Shown here one piece after another: positions 43,386 through 51,773 of a stretch of DNA of 64,000 nucleotides. Source of the stretch: an uncultured Pseudacidovorax sp. (lineage in GTDB: Bacteria; Pseudomonadota; Gammaproteobacteria; Burkholderiales; Burkholderiaceae_C); contig NZ_CAJYES010000090.1 of assembly GCF_913773995.1 (NCBI RefSeq), positions 1-64,000 on the forward strand, given 5' to 3'. Position numbers and translations under genes: made by a program. The notes below the pieces were generated by a model, which made no database searches, was not told where the DNA came from, and worked only from the letters and a program-made list of their open reading frames with translations. How positions within the stretch are numbered: position 1 is the stretch's first letter; each line of letters opens with the position of its first letter.

Positions 43386-46352
43386 ATGCCCCTGGTCGCC
43401 CTCGTCCTCCTCCCCTTTCTGGCCAGTGCGCTGGCGGCCATGATGCCGTCCGGCGCCCGAAACCGAGGGGCGGCCATCGCGGGATTCACGGCCCTGGGCT
43501 GCGCGGTCTTCACTGCCTTGCAGTTCCCCGCCCTTGCGGCGGGCGAGGTGCTGCAGGAGGGCCACCGCTGGATACCCACCCTCGGCGTCGACCTGTCCTG
43601 GCGCATGGACGGTCTGGCCTGGCTGTTCTGCATGCTGGTGCTCGGCATCGGCGCGCTGGTGGTGCTCTACGGGCGCTACTACATGTCCTCCTCGGACCCG
43701 GTGCCCCGCTTCTTCGCCTTCTTCCTCGCTTTCATGGGCGCGATGGTGGGTGTGGTGCTGTCGGGCAACCTGATCCAGCTGGTGCTGTTCTGGGAGCTGA
43801 CCAGCCTGTTTTCCTTTCTGCTGATCGGCTACTGGCATCACCGTCGCGACGCACGGCGCGGCGCCCGCATGGCGCTCACGGTGACAGGCGCCGGGGGCCT
43901 GTGCCTGCTGGCGGGGGTGCTGCTGCTGGGCCGGATCGCCGGCAGCTACGAACTGGACGTGGTGCTGAACTCGGGCGACGTGGTGCGGGCCGATCCGCTC
44001 TATCCCCTGGCGCTGGTGTTGCTGCTGCTGGGCGCCTTCACCAAGAGCGCGCAGTTTCCCTTCCACTTCTGGCTGCCGCGCGCCATGGCGGCGCCCACGC
44101 CGGTGTCGGCCTACCTGCATTCGGCCACCATGGTGAAGCTGGGTGTGTTCCTCATGGCGCGCCTGTGGCCGGTGCTGTCGGGCACCGACCTGTGGTTCTG
44201 GCTGGTGGGCGGTGCGGGCGCCGTCACGCTGCTGCTGGGTGGCTATGTCGCCATGTTCCAGCGCGACCTGAAGGCGCTGCTGGCCTACTCGACCATCTCG
44301 CACCTGGGCCTCATCACCCTGCTGCTGGGCATGAACAGCCCGCTGGCCGCCGTGGCGGCGGTCTTCCATGTGATGAACCATGCCACCTTCAAGGCGTCGC
44401 TGTTCATGGCCGCCGGCATCATCGACCACGAGACCGGCACCCGCGACATCGGCCGGCTGAGCGGGCTGCTCAAGTCCATGCCCATCACCGGAGCGCTGGC
44501 CATCATCGCCAGCGCCTCGATGGCCGGCGTGCCGCTGCTCAACGGCTTCCTGTCGAAGGAGATGTTCTTCGCCGAAACGGTGTTCCTGGACGGCGCGCCC
44601 TGGCTGGAGATCGCGCTGCCGGTGCTCGCCACCCTCGCCGGCGCCTTCAGCGTGGCCTATTCGGCACGCTTCGTCTTCGACGTCTTCTTCGGCCCGCGCT
44701 GCGACACCGAGGTGCCCAAGCCACCGCACGAGCCCCCGCACTGGATGCGGGTGCCGGTCGAGCTCCTTGTGCTGCTGTGCCTTGTCGTGGGCATCGTGCC
44801 GGCCTGGTCGGTGGGCGCCTTCCTGGCGACGGCCGCGGCGCCGGTGGTCGGCGGCACGCTGCCCGAATACAGCCTCGCGGTCTGGCACGGCTTCAACCTG
44901 CCCCTGGCCATGAGCGTCGTGGCGCTGGCGGGCGGCGCAGCCATCTACCTGATGCAGCGCCGCAGCCGTGCGCATGGCGGCCTGAACCGCACGCCGGTGA
45001 TCTGGATGTTCGATGGCCAGCGCATCTTCGAGAACCTGCTGGCGCGCCTGTCCCAGCTCGGACGCAATGGCCGGCGCGTGCTCTCGACCAACCGGCTGCA
45101 GCCGCAGTTGCTCCTGCTGGTGATGGTGGCGGTGCTCGGCGCAGGCGCCTCGCTGTGGCTGGCACCGGCCGACACGGGCAGCCGCCAGCGCCTGCCGTTC
45201 TCGCCCATGTTCCTGATGACCTGGGTGATCGGCTGCACCTGCGCGGTGGCCGCCGCCTGGCAGGCCAAGTTCCACCGGCTGGCCTCGCTGATGCTGGCCT
45301 CGGGCGCGGGGCTGGTGAGCTGCATCACCTACATCTGGTTCTCGGCGCCCGACCTCGCGCTGACGCAACTGGTGGTCGAGACCGTGACCACCCTGCTCAT
45401 CCTGCTGGGCCTGCGCTGGCTGCCGATGCGCAAGGCCGAAGTGCAGCGTCCGCAGGAGCGCCTGCGCCCCTGGGGCCGCCGCGGACGCGACCTGCTGGTG
45501 GCCGCCGTGGCCGGCTGCGGCATGGCGGCGCTGGCCTGGTACATGATGACCCGCCCCTTTCCGCAGAGCATCTCGCCCTTCTTCCTGGAACGCGCGCTGC
45601 CCGAGGGCGGCGGCACCAATGTGGTCAACGTGATGCTGGTCGACTTCCGCGGCTTCGACACCTTCGGCGAGATCACCGTGCTGGGCATCGTGGCGCTGAC
45701 GGTCTATGCGCTGCTGCGCCGCTTCCGTCCCGCCGCCGAGGCGATGGCGCTGCCGCCGCAACAACAGGTACAGCAGGATCAGGGCGGGACCGACCTCGTC
45801 AATCCGCGCCGCGCCACGGACACGGCGATCGGCTACCTGATGGTGCCGGCCGTGCTGGTGCGCCTGCTGCTGCCGCTGGCGGCCATGGTGTCGGTGTACT
45901 TCTTCATGCGCGGCCACAACCAGCCGGGCGGCGGCTTCGTGGCCGGGCTGGTGATGTCGGCCGCGCTGATGCTGCAGTTCATCGTCTCGGGCGCGGCCTG
46001 GACGGAGGAGCACCTGCGCATCTATCCGCGGCGCTGGATCGCGCTGGGCCTGCTCATCGCATTGGCCACGGGGGCCGGCGCCATCGTGATGGGCTATCCC
46101 TTCCTGACGACGCACACCGCCCATTTCACGCTGCCGGTGCTGGGCGAGCTGCACGTGCCCAGCGCCATGTTCTTCGACATCGGCGTGTTCGCCCTGGTGC
46201 TCGGCGCCACGCTGCTGATCCTCACCGCCCTGGCGCACCAGTCCATCCGCAGCCACCGCTGGGCGGAGGAACAGGAAGAGAAGGCCGCCGCCAAGGCCGC
46301 ACTGGAAGCCGCGAACGCCGAGGCGATCCGCATCACCGGCGGAGCGGTCTGA
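43386..46352 (+). CDS. Mrp/Pha cation:proton antiporter fused subunit A/B
   Basis: A 988-residue membrane protein. Residues 1 to about 520 are the NuoL-like MrpA core with FWELTSLFSFLLIGYWHH, HSATMVKLGVFLMARLWPVL and the lysine and histidine helices that make the proton path. About 610-690 is the MrpA C-terminal DUF4040 region (SAPDLALTQLVVETVTTLLI), and about 770-965 is an MrpB domain (FFMRGHNQPGGGFVAGLVMS). This A-B fusion marks group 2 Mrp/Pha systems. It leads a six-gene operon. Confidence 0.95.
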   Translation: MPLVALVLLPFLASALAAMMPSGARNRGAAIAGFTALGCAVFTALQFPALAAGEVLQEGHRWIPTLGVDLSWRMDGLAWLFCMLVLGIGALVVLYGRYYMSSSDPVPRFFAFFLAFMGAMVGVVLSGNLIQLVLFWELTSLFSFLLIGYWHHRRDARRGARMALTVTGAGGLCLLAGVLLLGRIAGSYELDVVLNSGDVVRADPLYPLALVLLLLGAFTKSAQFPFHFWLPRAMAAPTPVSAYLHSATMVKLGVFLMARLWPVLSGTDLWFWLVGGAGAVTLLLGGYVAMFQRDLKALLAYSTISHLGLITLLLGMNSPLAAVAAVFHVMNHATFKASLFMAAGIIDHETGTRDIGRLSGLLKSMPITGALAIIASASMAGVPLLNGFLSKEMFFAETVFLDGAPWLEIALPVLATLAGAFSVAYSARFVFDVFFGPRCDTEVPKPPHEPPHWMRVPVELLVLLCLVVGIVPAWSVGAFLATAAAPVVGGTLPEYSLAVWHGFNLPLAMSVVALAGGAAIYLMQRRSRAHGGLNRTPVIWMFDGQRIFENLLARLSQLGRNGRRVLSTNRLQPQLLLLVMVAVLGAGASLWLAPADTGSRQRLPFSPMFLMTWVIGCTCAVAAAWQAKFHRLASLMLASGAGLVSCITYIWFSAPDLALTQLVVETVTTLLILLGLRWLPMRKAEVQRPQERLRPWGRRGRDLLVAAVAGCGMAALAWYMMTRPFPQSISPFFLERALPEGGGTNVVNVMLVDFRGFDTFGEITVLGIVALTVYALLRRFRPAAEAMALPPQQQVQQDQGGTDLVNPRRATDTAIGYLMVPAVLVRLLLPLAAMVSVYFFMRGHNQPGGGFVAGLVMSAALMLQFIVSGAAWTEEHLRIYPRRWIALGLLIALATGAGAIVMGYPFLTTHTAHFTLPVLGELHVPSAMFFDIGVFALVLGATLLILTALAHQSIRSHRWAEEQEEKAAAKAALEAANAEAIRITGGAV

Positions 46353-46353
46353 C

Positions 46354-46701
46354 ATGGAAGCCGTTCTCGCCATCGCCATCGGCGTGCTCACCGGGTCGGG
46401 CGTGTACCTGCTGGTGCGCCCCCGGACCTTCCAGGTGATCATGGGACTGACGCTCATCTCGTATGCCGTCAACCTGTTCATCTTCAGCATGGGCAGGCTC
46501 AAGGTGGACAGCGAGCCGGTGCTGCGCAAGGGCGTGGAGGCCACGCTGCAGAACACGGCCGACCCCATGCCCCAGGCCCTGGTGCTGACCGCCATCGTGA
46601 TCGGCTTCGCGATGACGGCGCTCTTCCTGGTGGTGATGCTGGCCTCGCGCGGCATCTCGGACACCGACCATGTGGACGGCCAGGAGCGGGAGGAGACATG
46701 A
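46354..46701 (+). CDS. Mrp/Pha antiporter subunit C
   Basis: A 115-residue, three-helix NuoK-like subunit. It has GVLTGSGVYLLVRPRTFQVI and MGLTLISYAVNLFIF, then ADPMPQALVLTAIVIGFAMT, the diagnostic MrpC block. It begins one base after the A/B stop and overlaps subunit D by four bases. Confidence 0.95.
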   Translation: MEAVLAIAIGVLTGSGVYLLVRPRTFQVIMGLTLISYAVNLFIFSMGRLKVDSEPVLRKGVEATLQNTADPMPQALVLTAIVIGFAMTALFLVVMLASRGISDTDHVDGQEREET

Positions 46702-48407
46702 GCAACGAAATCCTCTCGCTGCTCGACCGGCTGCTCGACGCCACCATGCCGCACCTGGTGGCGGCGCCCATCCTGCTGCCGCTGCTCACCGCCGCGCTGA
46801 TGCTGCTGATGGGCGAGCAGCGCCGGCGCGCCAAGTCCGCGCTGACCGTCATCTCCGGCCTGTTCGGCCTGCTGGTGGCGCTCGCGCTGCTGCGCTGGGT
46901 GAACACGCCGGACACGGGTGGCGGCCCGGGCTCCATCGGCGTCTACCTGCCCGGCAATTGGGCCGCCCCCTTCGGCATCGTGCTGGTGGCCGACCGTCTC
47001 TCGTCCATGATGGTGGCGCTGACGGGCGTGGTGGCCTTCGCGGCCTCGATCTATTCCACCTCTCGCTGGGACCGCGCCGGCGTGCATTTCCACCCGCTGC
47101 TGCAGCTGCAGCTGATGGGCCTGAACGGTGCCTTCCTCACGGGCGACCTGTTCAACCTGTTCGTCTTCTTCGAGGTCATGCTGGCGGCGTCGTACGGGCT
47201 GCTGCTGCATGGCTCCGGCGCCCTGCGCGTGCGCGCAGGGCTGCACTACATCGCCATCAACCTGGCGGCCTCGTCGCTGTTCCTGATCGGCGCGGCCATG
47301 CTGTACGGCGTGACCGGCACGCTCAACCTGGCCGACCTCAGCCAGCGCATTGCCGAGGTGGCGCCGGCCGACCGCGGGCTGCTGCATGCCGGCGTGGCCA
47401 TCCTGGCCGCCGCCTTCTTCGCCAAGGCCGGTGCCTGGCCGCTGAACTTCTGGCTGGTGCCCGGCTACAGCGCCGCGGTGTCCCCCGTGAGCGCCGTCTT
47501 CGCGCTGCTGACCAAGCTGGGCGTCTACGTGGTGCTGCGCACCTGGACACTGTTCTTCGGTCCCGACGCGGGTGACTCGGCGCTGTATGGCCAGCCGGTG
47601 ATCATCGGCCTGGGGCTGGCCACGCTGACGGTGGGCTCGCTGGGTCTGCTCGGATCGCAGCGGCTGTCCAACCTGGCGAGCTTCGCCGTGCTGGTGTCGG
47701 CCGGCACGCTTCTGGCGGCCGTCGGGCTGGCGCAGGAAGGCGTCTGGGCCGGGGCGCTCTATTACCTGCTCGGCTCCACGCTGGCGGCCAGCGCCCTCTT
47801 CCTGCTCATCGACATGATCGAGCGCTGGCGCAACGCCGGCCACAGCATCGCGCCGCACGAATCGGCAGCGACCACGCCCTTCCTCACCGAGGACCTGCAG
47901 GCCCTGGACGACGTCAATCTCGACGACGAGGCGCAGGCGCTCTATGGCCGCGCCATTCCGGCGGGCGTGGCCTTCCTGGGTCTGGCCTTCGTCTGCTGCG
48001 TGCTGCTGCTGGCCGGCCTGCCGCCACTGCCCGGCTTCATCGGCAAGTTCGCGATGCTCTCGGGCCTGCTGGACGCGCAGCAGGTCAGCCGCTGGGGCTG
48101 GGTCTTCATGGGGCTGCTGCTGCTCTCGGGCTTTCTGACCCTGGTGGCCTTCTCGCGCAGCGGCATCCGGCATTTCTGGACCCACACGCAAGGTTCGCTG
48201 CCGGCGCTGCGAGCGCTGGAGGTGCTGCCGGTGGCCGGCCTGCTGGCCGCCTGCATGGCACTGGCCGTGGGCGCCGGGCCGGTGTTGCTGCATGCCCAGG
48301 CCACCGCCGCCAACTTGGCCGACACCCGCGACTACCGTGCAGCGGTGTTCGCGGCGACCCAGAAGGCTGGTCCCACGACAGCCAAGCGGGCGGAGGTCCG
48401 GCCATGA
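46698..48407 (+). CDS. Mrp/Pha antiporter subunit D
   Basis: A 569-residue NuoN/NuoM-like proton-translocating subunit with about 14 helices. Conserved features include LMGLNGAFLTGDLFNLFVFF with the key glutamate in the following FEVMLAAS, the lysine of AFFAKAGAWPLNFWL and the helix-12 region after AGVAFLGLAF. An insertion of about 35 residues rich in acidic side chains (about 390-420) lies in a loop. Overlaps with its neighbours on both sides are four bases. Confidence 0.95.
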   Translation: MSNEILSLLDRLLDATMPHLVAAPILLPLLTAALMLLMGEQRRRAKSALTVISGLFGLLVALALLRWVNTPDTGGGPGSIGVYLPGNWAAPFGIVLVADRLSSMMVALTGVVAFAASIYSTSRWDRAGVHFHPLLQLQLMGLNGAFLTGDLFNLFVFFEVMLAASYGLLLHGSGALRVRAGLHYIAINLAASSLFLIGAAMLYGVTGTLNLADLSQRIAEVAPADRGLLHAGVAILAAAFFAKAGAWPLNFWLVPGYSAAVSPVSAVFALLTKLGVYVVLRTWTLFFGPDAGDSALYGQPVIIGLGLATLTVGSLGLLGSQRLSNLASFAVLVSAGTLLAAVGLAQEGVWAGALYYLLGSTLAASALFLLIDMIERWRNAGHSIAPHESAATTPFLTEDLQALDDVNLDDEAQALYGRAIPAGVAFLGLAFVCCVLLLAGLPPLPGFIGKFAMLSGLLDAQQVSRWGWVFMGLLLLSGFLTLVAFSRSGIRHFWTHTQGSLPALRALEVLPVAGLLAACMALAVGAGPVLLHAQATAANLADTRDYRAAVFAATQKAGPTTAKRAEVRP

Positions 48408-48898
48408 TGCGGCGCCTGATTCCCTCGCCCCCGCTCACCATCGCGCTCTGGGTGGTGTGGCTGTTGCTGAACCAGTCGCTGCATCCGGCCACCATGCTGC
48501 TGGGCGCGCTGCTGGCGGTCGTGGTGCCCCTGCTCACCAAGGGCCTGCGACCGGCCACGGTGCGCATGCGCCGCCCGCTGGCGGCGCTGCGCCTCCTGCG
48601 CCTGGTGATGGCCGACCTGCTGGTGTCGGCACTCGGCGTCGCGCGCGCCCTGCTCACCCGCCGGACGCCGCAGATCCACTCGGCCTTCGTGCGCGTGCCG
48701 CTGGATCTGCGCGATCCCAACGGGCTGGCCGTCCTGGCGATGATCCTGTGTCTCACGCCCGGCACGGCCTGGGCCGAGCTGGCGGTCGACCGCAGCCAGC
48801 TGCTGCTGCATGTCTTCGACGTGGACGACGAAAGCGACCTGATCGAGCGCATCAAGCTGCGCTACGAGACCGTGCTGATGGAGATCTTCGAGTCATGA
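48404..48898 (+). CDS. Mrp/Pha antiporter subunit E
   Basis: A 164-residue MrpE protein with two to three N-terminal helices and a soluble end. The family block GLAVLAMILCLTPGTAWAEL near 107-126 is clear. It is needed for complex assembly. ATGA overlaps join it to D and F. Confidence 0.93.
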   Translation: MMRRLIPSPPLTIALWVVWLLLNQSLHPATMLLGALLAVVVPLLTKGLRPATVRMRRPLAALRLLRLVMADLLVSALGVARALLTRRTPQIHSAFVRVPLDLRDPNGLAVLAMILCLTPGTAWAELAVDRSQLLLHVFDVDDESDLIERIKLRYETVLMEIFES

Positions 48899-49173
48899 CG
48901 CCACTCTTGTTCTGGGCGCTCAAGGGCGCGCTGTTCCTCCTGGCTGTCGCCATGCTCTGCGCGCTGGCGCGGCTGCTGATGGGCCCGACGGCGCAGGACC
49001 GGGTGATGGCGCTCGACTGCCTCTACATCAACGGCATGCTGATGATGCTGACGCTGGGCATCGTCTATTCGAGCGCCGTCTACTTCGAGGCGGCGATGCT
49101 GATCGCGCTGTTCGGTTTTGTCGGTACCACGGCGCTGGCCAAGTTCCTGCTGCGCGGCGAGGTGATCGAATGA
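48895..49173 (+). CDS. Mrp/Pha antiporter subunit F
   Basis: A 92-residue, three-helix subunit starting MTPLLFWALKGALFLLAVAM and containing LLMGPTAQDRVMALDCLYIN, the MrpF signature with its conserved aspartate. Longer open frames cover this start, but the ATG at 48895 overlaps the subunit E stop in the usual ATGA way. Confidence 0.93.
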   Translation: MTPLLFWALKGALFLLAVAMLCALARLLMGPTAQDRVMALDCLYINGMLMMLTLGIVYSSAVYFEAAMLIALFGFVGTTALAKFLLRGEVIE

Positions 49174-49562
49174 GCGGCACGCTGCCCTGGTGGTCCGAGG
49201 CGCTCACCGCCCTGCTGGTGCTGGTGGGCGCCGGCTTTGCCGCCATCGGCTCCTTCGGCCTGGTGCGCATGCCCAGCTTCTTCCGCCGCATCCACACGCC
49301 CACGCTGGGTGCCACGGCCGGGGTGTGGTCGGTCTCGCTGGCCACGGCGGTGTACTTCTCGGCCCAGGGCTCGAACCTCTTCCTGCACGCGGCGCTGATC
49401 GCGATGTTCGTGGCGCTGACGGCGCCGATCACCACCATCTTCCTCACACGCGCCGCGCTGTTCCGGGAGCGCCAGAAGGGGGGAGACGTGCCGCCGCCCG
49501 CCGCCACGCGCGGTGAAGACGACGGCCCGGTCACCGTCCAGCTCGACAAGACGCCGGACTGA
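49170..49562 (+). CDS. Mrp/Pha antiporter subunit G
   Basis: A 130-residue subunit with three helices and the MrpG features IGSFGLVRMPSFFRRIHTPT and ALIAMFVALTAPITTIFLTR. A charged C-terminal tail of about 30 residues follows. It is the last gene; the complete A/B-C-D-E-F-G operon should export sodium or potassium in exchange for protons and serve pH and salt homeostasis. Confidence 0.94.
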   Translation: MSGTLPWWSEALTALLVLVGAGFAAIGSFGLVRMPSFFRRIHTPTLGATAGVWSVSLATAVYFSAQGSNLFLHAALIAMFVALTAPITTIFLTRAALFRERQKGGDVPPPAATRGEDDGPVTVQLDKTPD

Positions 49563-49707
49563 CCCGCGTCGGCGCCGGTGCGGCGCCACGCGTTGTGCAG
49601 ACGCCTCGCCACCCTCCGCACTTGCGCGCCAGCCCGGCAAGCCCGCCTTGCGCGGCGGCGGCGAGTCCTTTAACGTCTTGTAACTTTCGTCAATCCCGGA
49701 CACGTTC

Positions 49708-50685
49708 ATGGTCGACAAGCGCCGTCTGCTCCATTCCTGCGCCGCCCTGGCGGCCAGCGCTTGCCTGCCGGCATGGGCGCAATCCGGCGGCTGGCCCACG
49801 CGTCCGCTGAAGCTGCTGGTGGGCTTTCCCCCCAATTCATCGCCGGACACGGCGGCACGCATCGTGGCGGAACCGCTGGCCCGGCTGCTCGGCCAGAGCG
49901 TCGGCGTGGAGAACAAGGCAGGCGCCAGCGGCAACATCGCGGCCAACGCCGTGGCCAAGGCCCGCGACGACCACACCTTCGGCGCACTGATCAACGGCAA
50001 CCTCACCATCGCCCGGCTGCTGGACGCGGCCGTGCCCTTCGATCCTGAGACCGATTTCGCGCCGGTGGGCCTGATCGGCACCGCGCCGCTGGTGCTCGCC
50101 GCCATGGCGCAGGCCCAGGGCAACCGCCCTGAAGAGCTGCTGCTGTGGGCTCGCAACCTCGGCACCGATTCGCGCTATGGCACGCCCGGCAACGGCACCG
50201 TCGGCCATCTGGGCATGGAGCTGCTGAAGATGCGCACCAGCATCCGCGCGCAGCACCAGGGCTTCGCCGGTAATCCGCAGGTGATCGAGGCCATGCTCGC
50301 CAACCAGATCCAGCTGGCACTGCTGCCGCCGGGGCTGGCGCTGCCGCACATCCGCCAGGGTCGCCTCAAGGCCATCGGCATCACGGCGCCGGAGCGCAGC
50401 CCGCTCACGGGCGACATGCCCACGCTGCGCGAAGCCGATGTGCGCGGCGCCGACCTTGAAATCTGGACGGCGCTGGCCGCGCCGGCCAGCCAGTCGCCGG
50501 CCGCGATCGCACGGCTGAACGGCGCGCTGCAGACCGTGTTGCGCACCCCCGAGGTGAGCGAGGCCCTGCTCAAGGCCGGCTGGCAGGCCCGCGGCGGCAC
50601 GCCCGAGGCGCTGGCCCGCCGCATCCGCAGCGACACCACCACGCTGGGTGGCGTGATCCTGATGCGGGGCATCAAGGCGGCCTGA
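49708..50685 (+). CDS. Orphan Bug/TctC family substrate-binding protein
   Basis: A 325-residue Bug protein: signal peptide MVDKRRLLHSCAALAASACL cleaved after PAWA, then WPTRPLKLLVGFPPNSSPD, and NKAGASGNIAANAVAKA. No tctA or tctB lies near, as is common in Burkholderiales, where Bug genes far outnumber permeases. It may supply a remote permease or act as a sensor. The ligand is unknown. Confidence 0.9.
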   Translation: MVDKRRLLHSCAALAASACLPAWAQSGGWPTRPLKLLVGFPPNSSPDTAARIVAEPLARLLGQSVGVENKAGASGNIAANAVAKARDDHTFGALINGNLTIARLLDAAVPFDPETDFAPVGLIGTAPLVLAAMAQAQGNRPEELLLWARNLGTDSRYGTPGNGTVGHLGMELLKMRTSIRAQHQGFAGNPQVIEAMLANQIQLALLPPGLALPHIRQGRLKAIGITAPERSPLTGDMPTLREADVRGADLEIWTALAAPASQSPAAIARLNGALQTVLRTPEVSEALLKAGWQARGGTPEALARRIRSDTTTLGGVILMRGIKAA

Positions 50686-50749
50686 GGCGGCCGGTGCCTG
50701 TCCGGTGGCGGACTGCCCGGCGGCGGCGGTCTTTCTATGATCGCCGTCC

Positions 50750-51670
50750 ATGTACGCCCCCCGTCGCCTGCCGCAGTCCCACTTCGTTCCCGTGCGCAAC
50801 CTGCGCTACCACGTGCTCACCTGGGGCACGCCGTCGTCCACGCGCCCGCCGCTGGTGCTGCTGCACGGCTGGATGGACGTGGCGGCCTCCTGGCAGTTCG
50901 TCATCGACGCCCTGGCGCAGGAGCGCTTCGTGGTCGCCCCCGACTGGCGCGGCTTCGGCCAGACAGAGGGCGGCGGCGTCGACAACTACTGGATGCCGGA
51001 CTACCTGGCCGACCTCGACTGGCTGCTCGACCACTATGCGGGCGACCATCCGGTGGATCTGGTGGGCCACAGCATGGGTGGCAATGTCGCGATGCACTAT
51101 GCCGGCGTGCGTCCGGAGCGCATCCGGCGCTTGGTCAACCTCGAAGGCTTCGGCATGCCCGCCTATTCGCCAGAGGAGGCCCCCAAGCGCTACGCCCGCT
51201 GGATCGACGAGAACAAGCGGCTGCACGAAGGCGGCATGCGCCTCTCGGGCTACAGCGCGCCCGATGGCGTGGCCCGCCGGCTGATCAAGACCAACCCTCG
51301 GCTGTCACAGGACAAGGCCGACTGGCTCGCGCGGCAGTGGGCACGCCCGGTTCGGCAGGACGACGGCAGCGAACGCTGGGAAATCCAGGGAGACGCCGCG
51401 CACAAGGTGATCAACGCCAACCTCTTCCGCGTCGACGAGACCCTGGCGCTCTATGCCGCCATCACAGCGCCGGTGCTGGCCGTGGTGGCCAGCGACGACA
51501 GCCTGCATGGCTGGTGGAAGGGTCGCTACACCCTGGACGAGTTCCACCAGCGTCTTCGCGCGCTGCGCGAATGGCACGAGGCACGCGTGGAAGACGCCGG
51601 CCACATGCTGCATCACGACCAGCCCGAACAGGTGGCGTCGCTGATCGAAGCGTTCTTCGCCGCGGGCTAG
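50750..51670 (+). CDS. Alpha/beta hydrolase
   Basis: A 306-residue alpha/beta hydrolase with the oxyanion HGWMDVAASW near residue 39, the nucleophile elbow GHSMGGN (serine near 107), an acid in the region AVVASDDSLHG and the final histidine in EDAGHMLHHDQPEQ. It may be an esterase or lipase; the substrate is unknown. It starts 64 bases after the Bug gene. A GC hairpin (about 51672-51698, TCCCGCC/GGCGGGA) follows its stop. Confidence 0.9.
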   Translation: MYAPRRLPQSHFVPVRNLRYHVLTWGTPSSTRPPLVLLHGWMDVAASWQFVIDALAQERFVVAPDWRGFGQTEGGGVDNYWMPDYLADLDWLLDHYAGDHPVDLVGHSMGGNVAMHYAGVRPERIRRLVNLEGFGMPAYSPEEAPKRYARWIDENKRLHEGGMRLSGYSAPDGVARRLIKTNPRLSQDKADWLARQWARPVRQDDGSERWEIQGDAAHKVINANLFRVDETLALYAAITAPVLAVVASDDSLHGWWKGRYTLDEFHQRLRALREWHEARVEDAGHMLHHDQPEQVASLIEAFFAAG

Positions 51671-51773
51671 ATCCCGCCCGCCGGGCCGGGGCGGGACAAG
51701 CGGCGTTTTCCGACAGTCGGCGTGCACATCCTCGGGCAGACTCGACCGGTTTTGCTCCGATCACGCACCGCCC

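Noticed and set aside
43062-48293. A 1743-codon open frame on the minus strand
   Set aside because: It lies antisense to the whole Mrp/Pha operon, which has clear families in every gene. Its translation is His/Gln/Arg/Ala-rich low complexity; it is a frame shadow of GC-rich DNA.
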